Shown: positions 16,829 to 25,950, numbered from the stretch's first letter. The stretch is DNA of 64,000 nucleotides from Bradyrhizobium sp. CCBAU 051011 (GCF_009930815.1 NZ_CP022222.1:1282501-1346500); one strand, 5' to 3'. Program-made: numbers and translations. The notes: generated by a model from the letters alone, not told the origin.

Positions 16829-18272
16829 TCGTCGACTCCGGGAACAGCTCGTCTATTTCCCTGTAGGACCTAGCGGCACCGTCGAATGCGGCGTGAATTG
16901 CCTCGACCTGAAGGGCCAGCAATGCCTGGACGTCATCGATGGAGCGCCGCAGTCGCTCGCGCTCCTCCGGATCCCGCCCGGTCTGTTCGATTGGGATCCG
17001 GTCGAGCGTGTACGGCCGGTCAAAATGAGCCGGCGGTGGTGCCGAACGAGCCTTCCGATTCGCCTCTCTGTAAGTCTGCAAAAGGGCGTTCGTAGCCCTT
17101 TCGATCTGCGCCTGATGATCGACGAACCTCTGAGAGAGGCGTCCTCGGGAGTTCAGCAAGGAGTCGTACTCGGAACGACGCACGGCGAGATCTCGCTCAG
17201 CATTATTCATCGCCTCTGCAGCGTCATCCCGGATGCCGCGCAGACGTTCGATCAGTTCGTCCTTGGCATTCCGGTACTTTTCGCTGGCGGCCTGCCAACG
17301 CCGTTCCAGGGCTGTATAGCCAATGTATGGATCGAAGGTCATCAGACCGTCCGCCATCGACGCCACAGAGAAGACAATGCCGATCCCGAACAGCAGCCAC
17401 GACTGAAGTTCGTGCAGAGCGAGCGGGGTTTCAAGCAGGCGACGCAGTGCCTCGCGGTCGACGTCGACGAGAGCATCGGGTGGAATCTCGCGGACATGGG
17501 CGATGGCGAGATTCAGCAGTATCACCAGAGCCAGATATCCGATTAGAGAGCAGGTACCGACTACTTTCAGGACTAAATTGCGGTGGTTGATCAGGCGAAT
17601 GGGAACGAGACCGCAGAAATAGCTGACAAGAATGTTGAATGCCGCAAAGACGAAAGCGACTGACAAGCCGCCGAGAATGCCCCCCTGATTTGATTTCGAG
17701 AGGAAGCCGCCGTTGACCGCGACCTCGAGGACGAACAGAACGGCAAGAAATCCGATCTTGAGAAGCATCTTGCCTGGCGTAGGTAGGCGGGCTGGACGTG
17801 AAATCCGGTGCCGCTTCCGGAAGTCCTCCCGTTCCGCCTCGGACTCGTTGAGGCGGCGGCGTAGCTCGAATAGTTCGTCTCGACCCATCGCAGCCTCAGC
17901 CCCGAAGTCTCCGACGGCTTCCGGTGCTGCCTGACGGATGATGGCGAACCGCTCTTCGAAATTGAGCGAAGTCATCCTCGCGTCGTAGATGTGGAGGTGT
18001 TCCTGATAGATAGAGTGTGCGGTCTGTTTATGGCTCTCGGTGTTCTCAACGATACGGTGCTCTACATCGTCTAGCGCGGTCGCACCGGTATCAGGCCTGC
18101 CGCTGGCGCCCCGCTCGGCGCCCATTTCAGCCAACCGCATGTCTCGGGCAACCCGATCTACGTCCAAGTCCAAGAAGATCTGCGTGGACGGGCGATACGG
18201 GTGCTGTGCCTGTCCGAATAGGTCACGCAGCCGCGAGATCGCCGATTTTCTCTTCGAGGGATTTTCGCTCAT
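16815..18272 (-). CDS. Four-helix membrane protein with cytoplasmic coiled coils
   Basis: A protein of about 485 residues from ATG 18272 (MSENPSKRKSAISRLRDLFG); it starts 13 bases after the nuclease stop. About 170 soluble, charged residues come first, including a helical stretch (ELRRRLNESEAEREDFRKRH). Four membrane helices follow between about 165 and 310: LKIGFLAVLFVLEVAVNGGF, LGGLSVAFVFAAFNILVSYF, VVGTCSLIGYLALVILLNLA and LLFGIGIVFSVASMADGL. The C-terminal 170 residues are a coiled coil (ASEKYRNAKDELIERLRGIR). I recognise no family. The layout suggests a scaffold or signal-transmitting subunit of the membrane complex encoded downstream. Confidence 0.65.
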   Translation of the reverse strand: MSENPSKRKSAISRLRDLFGQAQHPYRPSTQIFLDLDVDRVARDMRLAEMGAERGASGRPDTGATALDDVEHRIVENTESHKQTAHSIYQEHLHIYDARMTSLNFEERFAIIRQAAPEAVGDFGAEAAMGRDELFELRRRLNESEAEREDFRKRHRISRPARLPTPGKMLLKIGFLAVLFVLEVAVNGGFLSKSNQGGILGGLSVAFVFAAFNILVSYFCGLVPIRLINHRNLVLKVVGTCSLIGYLALVILLNLAIAHVREIPPDALVDVDREALRRLLETPLALHELQSWLLFGIGIVFSVASMADGLMTFDPYIGYTALERRWQAASEKYRNAKDELIERLRGIRDDAAEAMNNAERDLAVRRSEYDSLLNSRGRLSQRFVDHQAQIERATNALLQTYREANRKARSAPPPAHFDRPYTLDRIPIEQTGRDPEERERLRRSIDDVQALLALQVEAIHAAFDGAARSYREIDELFPESTNGKV

Positions 18273-18285
18273 TTTCGCTTTGGTG

Positions 18286-19017
18286 TCAGAGTTTGGAGCG
18301 ACGGCACCCAGCCGTCTGAGCCTCGACTTCGCTGCAGAACCAGCGACGCGCCGCACGGTCGGTCATATCCAGACCGTCGTAGAAGCGGCCACCAGGCAGG
18401 TGATAGATGCATGCGGACTTGCTCCGCAAATTGCCTTTGATGGCGCAACCTGGTGCCGGCGCCACCTCGGCACTCGCTCCCGTAAGAAGGCGGCTTGCTG
18501 CGGCTGAGATCGATGTCGCTCTAAGGACGATAGTGTTTCTGGAACGGCTCCGCCAATCCCAAGGGGCGATGAACGAACTGCTCCAGAGCCCTCGTTGGGC
18601 CTCCCGGGCGACATCCTCGTCGGCGACATATAGAGTCGAATAGCGCCGGAATGCCAGAGCCCAACCCTCCTCAACCAGCCATTTTCCGACGTCCTCTCCG
18701 TCCGTGGAACAGGTTGCGAGCATCCGACCGTACCGGTCGACTCCGGAGAACTGGCACGCCCAGACTGTGCCCTCGGAACGCTTTGCCAGGGCGTCTCTCG
18801 CGTGCAGGCCGCACCGAAAGGGCTTTCCCGACGCGTCAAGGCAAGTCTGGTCAGTTTCGGGTGCATCGATGCCCTGCAGCCTGATTTTTTGGCCGTTAAG
18901 GACGACCGTGTCGGCGTCAACGATTTGGGGAATGCCGCGACTTTCGCTTGCCCGCGCGGAACAAGCGAGAACTAGAAATAGTACTGCAATCAGCCAACGC
19001 ACTACATCAACCTCCAT
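18286..19017 (-). CDS. Exported thermonuclease (SNase-like), first gene of the motor operon
   Basis: A 243-residue protein from ATG 19017. Residues 1-27 form a signal peptide (VVRWLIAVLFLVLACSARAS). The staphylococcal nuclease domain keeps its catalytic residues: VDADTVVLNGQKIRLQGIDA with Arg and the following PE, and GVDRYGRMLATC with the second Arg. The C-terminal part (CAIKGNLRSKSACIYHLPGG, RRWFCSEVEAQTAGC) is the small Cys-containing module often found after SNase domains in Rhizobiales. It should degrade nucleic acid outside the cytoplasm. The 13-base gap to the next gene implies shared transcription, which ties an exported nuclease to a membrane motor. Confidence 0.8.
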   Translation of the reverse strand: MEVDVVRWLIAVLFLVLACSARASESRGIPQIVDADTVVLNGQKIRLQGIDAPETDQTCLDASGKPFRCGLHARDALAKRSEGTVWACQFSGVDRYGRMLATCSTDGEDVGKWLVEEGWALAFRRYSTLYVADEDVAREAQRGLWSSSFIAPWDWRSRSRNTIVLRATSISAAASRLLTGASAEVAPAPGCAIKGNLRSKSACIYHLPGGRFYDGLDMTDRAARRWFCSEVEAQTAGCRRSKL

Positions 19018-19498
19018 CGAAATGCGTGTATAATACAAGTCATAGGAACAAGAGCGACATCTGCCGTCGATTTTTGTGACTTTGTTGCTCATACCTAAGT
19101 CGATACATGGCGTTGAACTGAGCTGAGCGGACGTGCGCACCCCGGGAATAGTCAGAGGCCTCGATCGCAGAGTACCGCAGCTTTTCTGGTTGGCGCGATC
19201 GATTGGTCGTTCGTCCACGAGAGCCGAACGACACGGGGCGCCGGCACCTTGATTGCGCTATTTTTGCGGTCGACTAAGTCGTAGACAAGAAAGTCAAGGT
19301 TGCCGCATGAATACGCTCCTTCAGGTCAGGGACCGTAGTTTTACGGACTCCTCCAACATTCGGAACCGAGCATGGTGTTGAACAGCCAGCGTGGTGTTTT
19401 CATCTCGAGCCAAACGTCAGCTGGCGAATGGCCGCAAGAATGAGGCCTCTCGCCTTTGACGTCGTTTTTGATGGCTTTGCTTAGCGGCGATCTCAACA

Positions 19499-20134
19499 TT
19501 AAGGGATGCGATCGCTTCGTGACGGAAGGTCTGTCGAGCAACCGTCCGACGCGCGGGCGCACATATCCGAGCCATCCCCCCATCCAGCCCACCCAACCTC
19601 GGCGTATACTGTGTTTGGACTAGCTGGAATGTCAGTCGGCTTCTTCCCGGATTTTCCATAAGCGAGCCATTCGGCGTGGGATTTCAGCTTGACGCTGTGC
19701 ACGAAAGCACGAGCTTCCTTGAAGGGACGATACTTTAGCAAGGAGCTCGCGACCGTGCCTGTACCGAGCCAGTCGCCATATCCAACCCAACCCTCATTCA
19801 AATAAGTCTGACGTGGAACCGCCGCGATATCGGTGGGTTTCTTGCCTGACTTGCAGTATAGGTTCCACTCCGCTTCCGATTTCAATCCAAGACCCCGCAC
19901 GAACTCGCGAGCTTTTGTGAAGAGTTGCCAGCGGCCTCGACGGCTGCCGGTCCCGAGCCAATCGCCCCAACCAGACCAACCCGCTCCTGCGTAAGCGCTA
20001 AGGGGATAACTCGGAATGTCGTTGGCGCCGTTCACTCGGGAGGAGTTGGGCACTTTCACCAGTCTTGCCTTCAATACCTGTGACAACATTGCATGGGCTT
20101 TCGTTGCGCATACAGCGTCGAAACCCGTCCGCAA
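19499..20134 (-). pseudogene. INT_rpt (phage-integrase repeat unit) protein fragment
   Basis: Three copies of a repeat of about 60 residues are seen: DIPSYPLSAYAGAGWSGWGD, TDIAAVPRQTYLNEGWVGYG and TDIPASPNTVYAEVGWAGWG, with LGTG and EARAFVHSVKLKSHAEWLAY between them. This is the repeat known as INT_rpt, found in large helicase- or integrase-associated proteins of mobile and defence loci. After the third repeat the frame turns to unrelated residues (GSDMCARASDG), and the N-terminus overlaps a helicase fragment on the other strand. The gene is therefore a fragment with foreign sequence at one or both ends. Confidence 0.6.
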
Positions 20135-20453
20135 ACGCCATTTGATGCGAAAGACGACGGAGATTGGCCTCGAACACTGGCAGTCTCTCGATCAGGAGGA
20201 TTGGAGCCTAATTGTCGGGAAACTGAAAGGTAAAAGCACGGCTCCGATGGCCCGAACACCGAGTCCGCATCAGAGTGCCGCTGCGGCTGCAACGACCCAC
20301 TTCGTCCGTGATGGTGCTGCACGTGGTCGGCTGATCATGCCGTGCGATACTGGCAAAAGTCTTACGGCCTATTGGATCGCGGGAGCATTAAAGGCCAAGT
20401 CCATTCTCGTTGCCGTGCCAAATCTTGCCTTGGTACGCCAGAGTCCAGCGTGA
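20016..20453 (+). pseudogene. Truncated SF2 (DEAD-like) helicase
   Basis: From about residue 80 the frame reads PSPHQSAAAAATTHFVRDGA, RGRLIMPCDTGKSLTAYWIA and KSILVAVPNLALVRQS. That is the Q-like motif, motif I (normally PCGTGKS; here Gly is replaced by Asp) and motif Ia of a type I/III restriction-like SF2 helicase. The sequence stops after LVRQS, where unrelated DNA begins near 20445, so motifs II to VI are missing. The Walker A change and the truncation make activity very unlikely. Such helicases often occur with INT_rpt repeats in one protein, which fits the fragment on the opposite strand next to it. Confidence 0.6.
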
Positions 20454-20785
20454 CACCGGCAATGCCGTCAATCAGGGCGTCGACATCGTCCGGGCGTACC
20501 AGTTCACGCCGCTCCTCCATCAGCCGCAGTTGCAGCATCTCGATCTTGAGCTTGACGTGATCGGCATCTGCCTCACTGCGCGGCGACTGCCGCCGCTCGC
20601 GCCGCAAGTAGCGGAGGTAAGCAACGCACGCGGAAGCCGTCACCTTGCCGCTGGATCATGCGCTCGGCTTCGAGCTTGCCGATGTACGTCCGGGTGCAAT
20701 CGACGTGCGGCGCCAGTGCCGACGCGCTGACGGCCGCAGCCTCCTTGGCGATGGGCAGGCTATCCGCAGTAACGGACTCGGTCAC
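20430..20785 (-). pseudogene. Phage DNA-packaging (Nu1/small-terminase-like) gene, frameshifted
   Basis: One frame reads VSASALAPHVDCTRTYIGKL then EAERMIQRQGDGF, a winged helix-turn-helix as in Nu1-type small terminases. The adjacent frame continues VAYLRYLRRERRQSPRSEAD and KLKIEMLQLRLMEERRELVR, the helical oligomerisation part. The two join only through a frameshift near 20630-20640. The C-terminal end meets the helicase fragment at about 20445. It is likely a leftover of a prophage. Confidence 0.5.
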
Positions 20786-21127
20786 TGCGTTCGTTTTTGT
20801 TGGATCGCAGTAGCGATACTCCGACCGCAGCCTCAGCGTGGAAGAGTATCTTCCGCAAGTCCCGATGCCGTGTTCGCCCTTCGGCGCAATAGCGGACTAT
20901 CCCCGGACTTGCCTCTTGGAGAGCGGGCTCAATATATCTGGGGGTGTTGCGGCTGGCTTTGAGACCGACGCCGTCGCCGCCCCGTGGAGTCGTATTCCAC
21001 TGGGTAATCCATGGCTTTTCGGTGCACACTGCGTGATCTAGGCTGGAACCATTCCATGTACATTGTAATATTTCCGGCCGGAGCGAAGTGTTGAGCGCTT
21101 TTCCGTGTAAGGACCTTGCGGGATCCC

Positions 21128-23389
21128 ATGGCTACTTGGATTGACCGACCGAATTCGAAAGATGTGCTGGATGCTGCGGAACGCTGGAAGCAGGAGTGCC
21201 TCATTGAGGACGGCAGCTTGTTTTCGCCGGAACGCCGTTGGAGCGCTGCGAATGCCGATAGCTTATGCGACGCCTTCTTGGGTAACCCAATTGCTGGGAG
21301 TGAGAAGTTCATAGACAAATTGGGGCGACAACTAAACAATTCCCCAGCTACTGTTCAGAAGCTCGCGGCAGAATGTTTATGGCTGCTATTTCTATTCGTA
21401 GCCGACAATCAGATGGGAGCAGCCGTTAAGAGAGAGCGCATTACGCGCATTTGGCTGCTGTCCGGAAGTACCGAACCGAAATCCCCATTGCTGTCAGACG
21501 AGGTTCTCTCCGGAATAGCGCATTCTGGAATTGCATTCATGACCAAGGTGCCGGACGAGCTCGGATTTTTGCTGTCGGTCATCAGGGACTTCAAGAAGCA
21601 CTCCCCTAGTGATCGTCAGGAGTTATTGGCCGATGCATGGCGTTTTGGCGATTGGGTCGATAAGCAAGTGGGAAACGACCGTCGCGCATTCAGGCATATG
21701 CTGCTGTATTTGTGCTTTCCAGAACGTTATGAGCGGATCTCGAGTTTGCGGCACAAGCGGAAGATCAGAGAGGCTCTTGAGGACAGACTGCCACCTGCGG
21801 AGCGCAACGAAACGAACCAGAGTCTGCTGGCCACGGATCAGGTCCTCTTAGCGATCCGGCACGGGCTTGAACGGGAATATGCGACAACCGAGCTCGACTT
21901 TTACCGTCCGCCACTTCGAGCTCTTTGGCGGCAGGTCGAGGCAAGCGAAACCCCGGGCTTGGCAGATGAGGTAGGAGAAGGTCGAAATTTTTGGATAGAG
22001 AAGACAATCGTGTCTGGACGCCCGGACCGGGAAAGCGGTGATCACGCAGCCGGCAAGGCACTTTGGTCACCCCAGAAATCGAAGAGCGGCGGAGACATTT
22101 ATGCCAACATGCGTCGGGTCAAGGCGGGTGACGTGGTGTTTCACCTCACAGACAATGAGGCAATTACTGGAGTATCTACTGCTGCCGGAAGTGTCGACGA
22201 CAAGTTCGTTGGCCTGGCCGGTACCGACTGGGAGGGCCCTGGATATCGAGTACAGCTTACGGGATACGCTACACTCGATCCAACTCTTCCACGAGAAGCC
22301 TTCCTCGAAAAGGAGCCCTTCGCGACGGAACTTCGCGAGCTCGCGCTGAGCGGCGCTAAGGGACTATTCTACAATGCGCACCGAGGCTTAAATCAGGGCG
22401 CGTATTTGACGGAGGCTACGCCGACATTACTTTCCGTGATTAGCCGAGCTTACCACGCCCACGCAGGAAAGCCGTTGCCGTTTTCTGAAGAGGTTGCTGC
22501 CCCGATAACCTCTACGCAGAAATTTACTATCGACGATGCTCTGGAGGGACTCTTTCTTGAACGTCAGGAAATTGAACAAATCCTGCTGCTCTGGAATACC
22601 AAGAAGAACATCATCTTGCAGGGCCCGCCCGGTGTAGGAAAGTCGTTTGCGGCCCGCAGATTGGCATATGCCCTTCTGGGCGCTGAGGATCGTGAGCGTT
22701 TGGGCTTTGCACAATTTCATCAGTCATATTCATATGAGGATTTCGTAGAAGGTTACCGCCCCACAGAAATGGGATTCGAACTTCGTGCTGGCAAATTTGT
22801 AGAATTCTGCCGACGTGCTGAAAGCGACCTCGAGAGGCCGTACGTCTTCATCATCGACGAGATCAATCGGGGAAATCTCAGCAAAATCTTTGGCGAACTG
22901 ATGCTGCTGATCGAGAACGATAAGCGCAACCCCGCTTGGGCAATCGCTCTTGCTTCAGGCGCAGTACCCTTCCACGTCCCCGCTAATGTTTATGTAATGG
23001 GGCTCATGAACACCGCTGACCGATCACTCGCGGTTGTTGATTATGCGCTTCGACGTCGGTTTGTTTTTGTTGACCTAAAACCTAAGCTGAGTTCCTCAGC
23101 GTTCAGACTGTGGTTAGGAAAACGAGGTGTGCAGGGACCACTGCTGGGCACCTTGATAAACCGCATTGATGCTCTGAACAAAGAAATTACGGCCGATACT
23201 AGCAACCTCGGGCCCGGCTTCGCCATTGGGCATAGCTTTTTCTGCGCGGGACCTACTGACGAGGAGGACGCTTGGGGCTGGTATAGCCGTGTGATCCGCA
23301 CGGAGATTGCGCCTTTGCTTCGTGAATACTGGTTCGACGCCCCTGATAAAGCAAAGGGGTGGGAGGACCAGCTGCTGGCACCGATATGA
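21128..23389 (+). CDS. mcrB: McrB-like restriction GTPase with EVE-like modified-base reader domain
   Basis: A 753-residue protein; ATG 21128 is chosen, TTG 21116 being possible. The N-terminal 280 residues are a helical specificity region. Residues about 285-395 (NFWIEKTIVSGRP, IYANMRRVKAGDVVFHLTDN, GYRVQLTGYATLD) look like an EVE/PUA-fold domain, which in other systems reads methylated or hydroxymethylated cytosine. The AAA+ motor follows: Walker A GPPGVGKS near 498-505, Walker B VFIIDEINRGN near 572, and the McrB signature MNTADRSLAVVDYALRRRF near 628. McrB-type motors use GTP and call in McrC to cut modified DNA. The last bases overlap the mcrC start (ATGA). Confidence 0.85.
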   Translation: MATWIDRPNSKDVLDAAERWKQECLIEDGSLFSPERRWSAANADSLCDAFLGNPIAGSEKFIDKLGRQLNNSPATVQKLAAECLWLLFLFVADNQMGAAVKRERITRIWLLSGSTEPKSPLLSDEVLSGIAHSGIAFMTKVPDELGFLLSVIRDFKKHSPSDRQELLADAWRFGDWVDKQVGNDRRAFRHMLLYLCFPERYERISSLRHKRKIREALEDRLPPAERNETNQSLLATDQVLLAIRHGLEREYATTELDFYRPPLRALWRQVEASETPGLADEVGEGRNFWIEKTIVSGRPDRESGDHAAGKALWSPQKSKSGGDIYANMRRVKAGDVVFHLTDNEAITGVSTAAGSVDDKFVGLAGTDWEGPGYRVQLTGYATLDPTLPREAFLEKEPFATELRELALSGAKGLFYNAHRGLNQGAYLTEATPTLLSVISRAYHAHAGKPLPFSEEVAAPITSTQKFTIDDALEGLFLERQEIEQILLLWNTKKNIILQGPPGVGKSFAARRLAYALLGAEDRERLGFAQFHQSYSYEDFVEGYRPTEMGFELRAGKFVEFCRRAESDLERPYVFIIDEINRGNLSKIFGELMLLIENDKRNPAWAIALASGAVPFHVPANVYVMGLMNTADRSLAVVDYALRRRFVFVDLKPKLSSSAFRLWLGKRGVQGPLLGTLINRIDALNKEITADTSNLGPGFAIGHSFFCAGPTDEEDAWGWYSRVIRTEIAPLLREYWFDAPDKAKGWEDQLLAPI

Positions 23390-24429
23390 GCACGGCGCAA
23401 TTGATCCCCATCGAGAACATTTATTATCTCTTCTGCTACGCATGGAATCGGTTTGAGCAGGCGCAGCCAATTCCGGTCGGCGCGAGCCCCAGCCCGGATC
23501 TTCCAAACTTGCTCGCGCGTGTGTTGCGTGGCGGACTTGGCGCAGTTCTCCGCCGCGGGCTCGAGCGAACCTATCAGCCATTTGATGATGAGATTGTGAC
23601 TGTTCGGGGTCGAATTGATCTCGCAGCGAGCTTCCGCTTGATCGCACGAAATGGCCGGCGGCTACAGTGCTCGTTTGACGAGTTGAGCCACGACAGTGCC
23701 ATCAATCGAATTTTGAAGGCGTCACTTCTGAGACTGTCACTCGCCTCTACTCTGGATTCTGAACTTGCGAAAGAACTTCGTGCACTCGCGCGGAGGTTTC
23801 CGAATGTAGCTGACATTCAGCTGCGGCGTTCGAGCTTTGCGCGTATTCGGCTTCATCGCAACAATGCCTACTATGATCTGCTGCTAAAGACAGCCGAACT
23901 GGCGTTTGATTGTCTTATACCGCACCCATCCGGTAGAGGATTTGTCTTCAATGACGTGTTGCGCGACGAGAAAAAAATGGCTCGGGTATTTGAGGGGTTC
24001 GTGCGTAACTTCTATCGAGCGGAGCAGCGTACATTCGCCGTGGAACCTCTAAGCTTGATGTGGGATGCGATTCCTCTAACGAGTGGCAATCTGGGGCAGT
24101 TGCCAACGATGAGAGCAGACGTCTTCCTGCGAGCTGAACACCGAAACATCATTATCGATACAAAATACTATGCTGATGCGCTTCAGCGCTATCACGGCCG
24201 GGAGAGCTTTCGCTCTGAAAACCTATATCAGATCTTCAGTTACTTGAAGAACGCTGCTGCTAAACGTCCTGAACTCACTGCGGCGGAAGGCATGTTGCTT
24301 TATCCGGAGGTCCATCAAACTCTGGATGCCTCCTACGTAATCCAAGGCCATCGGACTAGAATAGCAACCGTAGATCTCGCCAGGCCGTGGCCACAGATCG
24401 CAGATCGCATGCTTCAACTCGTGTCCTGA
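23386..24429 (+). CDS. mcrC: McrC-like nuclease subunit
   Basis: A 347-residue protein whose ATG overlaps the mcrB stop, so the two are translationally coupled. The start IPIENIYYLFCYAWNRF is typical of the McrC family. The nuclease core is a PD-(D/E)XK fold: MRADVFL near residue 241 supplies the first Asp and NIIIDTKYY near 255-262 supplies the D-x-K pair. RSENLYQIFSYL follows as in other McrC proteins. McrC binds the McrB hexamer and supplies the cutting activity against modified foreign DNA. Both genes look complete. Confidence 0.85.
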   Translation: MSTAQLIPIENIYYLFCYAWNRFEQAQPIPVGASPSPDLPNLLARVLRGGLGAVLRRGLERTYQPFDDEIVTVRGRIDLAASFRLIARNGRRLQCSFDELSHDSAINRILKASLLRLSLASTLDSELAKELRALARRFPNVADIQLRRSSFARIRLHRNNAYYDLLLKTAELAFDCLIPHPSGRGFVFNDVLRDEKKMARVFEGFVRNFYRAEQRTFAVEPLSLMWDAIPLTSGNLGQLPTMRADVFLRAEHRNIIIDTKYYADALQRYHGRESFRSENLYQIFSYLKNAAAKRPELTAAEGMLLYPEVHQTLDASYVIQGHRTRIATVDLARPWPQIADRMLQLVS

Positions 24430-24764
24430 GACGTGGTCAAACTCATACCTTAAGGTATTGGCATCGACGCCTCGACAACTACTCGCGGAGGCATCCACGT
24501 TATCTTTAGGCAGATGCGTGCTTTGCTCCTCCTGTAACTGCAACCACGGATTCTCTCGTCGCAGATTCTCAATAGATGCGGTTGCGCGGTCCCCGCAGGT
24601 TTTTATTCGAGTGCTCGCGGAGGCCGCAGGACGGCCCTGCAACGCGCTGGGCCATGCCCAGCGCATGACGGCTTGGGGATTATTAGCGGCTTCTAAACCT
24701 TTCGCATCGCGCCATCAGAATGGGTGCGCTAAACCTGCCATCAGGTGTCTGAAAGCTCTAAGAC
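24430..24764. other. Intergenic stretch, nothing recognised
   Basis: About 335 bases between mcrC and the CoiA-like pseudogene. Open frames exist on both strands, but none resembles a known protein or has a convincing ribosome-binding site. Confidence 0.5.
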
Positions 24765-25130
24765 ATGCCCCTGCGCTGCGTCGGGCCAGATGGCCAGTCC
24801 ATTCAATCTTTCGATCTGCCCGAAGCCGAGTGGTCGGCTTTGCGGCTTGAGAACCGCCGGTTACGGCAACTGCGAATGCCATGCTGTGACGCATCCGTGG
24901 TCATGAAGACATCTGGCCGGGGGCTGAAGTTCTTCGCCCACAAGTCGCGAGGGCCATGCCAGAGTGCGCCGGAGACTGAAGCACATCTGGCTCTTAAGAC
25001 GCTAGCAGTAGAGGCCGCACGGAGAGCAGGATGGAAATGCTCGACCGAAGCAAGTGGCTTGTCACCAACTGGAGAAACTTGGACCGCCGATGTGCTGGCG
25101 TACAAAGGCGATGCCAAGATCGACGCTTTC
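24765..25130 (+). pseudogene. CoiA-like competence/nuclease gene, truncated
   Basis: The frame begins MPLRCVGPDGQSIQSFDL and continues MPCCDASVVMKTSGRGLKFF, AHKSRGPCQSAPETEAHLAL and WTADVLAYKGDAKI. This matches the CoiA family: an N-terminal Cys/His part with the FFAH motif and a PD-(D/E)XK nuclease core starting with the Asp of WxADVL. After GDAKI the sequence changes (DAFGMRSYAEHG), and the expected A-x-E-x-Q motif is lost. The nuclease therefore lacks half of its active site. The break is at about 25125. Confidence 0.55.
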
Positions 25131-25284
25131 GGTATGCGCTCCTACGCCGAACACGGCTTTGGGCGGGAAGCGTTCGCCAGCTTCTGCGTTGGGTCGACCT
25201 GCTGGGATTTTGGCTCGTCCTCTGCGGCACGGCAGCGAACGTCTATGCGCTGATCAGCCTAATCCAAGCACTCGTCCGCTGAGG

Positions 25285-25570
25285 TGGTGCGTCCCCAGTA
25301 GCGACGCGGATCGCATTCGGGCGCGGATGATGGCGGGACAGTTGATGTATCAGCGCAAGAAAAAAGTTGTCACTGTGCTTCGACAGCGGTTTGGGCTTCT
25401 GATGAGATAGCAAGATCACGCCGGCGACGCCGTCGATGCCACATGCCGCACACAATTGGGTAGCGAGATGTTGAGAGGAGCTCGCTGGATCGGCGGATAT
25501 ACCCGATCCAAGCGATCCAAGAGGCCCCCGGAGAGATCATCTCCGGGATCTTCCCCATTTTGCCGCTACA
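25285..25570 (+). repeat. Duplicated segment, copy A
   Basis: This stretch is a diverged direct copy of 31556-31840. Both encode a short basic peptide (DRIRARMMAGQLMYQRKKKV here, DRIRARMVALQVNYERKKKV there), followed by RQRFGL, and then about 100 bases later a GC-rich hairpin. The copies point the same way and lie 6.3 kb apart. The reading frame in this copy has no good start codon, so it looks like the degenerate one. Confidence 0.6.
25527..25547 (+). terminator. Hairpin at the end of copy A
   Basis: CCCGGAGA and TCTCCGGG form an 8-bp stem with a 5-base loop, followed by ATCTTCCCCATTTT. A matching hairpin ends copy B. It could end transcription, though the T-run is poor. Confidence 0.4.
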
Positions 25571-25950
25571 CTACCGGCCTGCCACTAATGTCCGTTGCTG
25601 GGTGTACAAGCGACGTGGACCCGTCATCAGCCCATGTCGTCTTTTGACCCTGGCTGTGCAAAAAAGCGAAGGATCGAAACACGACTAGAATTACATTCTT
25701 CAGTTCGTCTTCTAAGTTGAAGGCGCTTGCGAACTGGAGCGCTAGAACGGACTTGGACGAGCATTTTCTTCTATCGCGCTCAGGCGTCTTGGCGTTTTCA
25801 CACAGCCAAGACCCGAAGCGGAATTTTAACTCTAACTAGCTTTATGACTCCCGACCAATTCGCCGAATTGAAAAGTAACGATGCCTTCGCAAGAACATGC
25901 GAAGTTCATGGTGCATTGGTGCTTTTCGCAACAGTCCGCCAGGCGAATAC

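Noticed and set aside
16560..17546. Plus-strand ORF of 328 codons
   Set aside because: Lies antisense to two well-supported membrane protein genes and resembles nothing.
13684..18272. Complete Zorya system
   Set aside because: Only ZorA- and ZorB-like proteins are matched; no ZorC, ZorD helicase-nuclease or ZorE is present, so it is not called Zorya.
24223..24666. Minus-strand ORF antisense to the mcrC end
   Set aside because: Overlaps an intact gene and has no recognisable domain.
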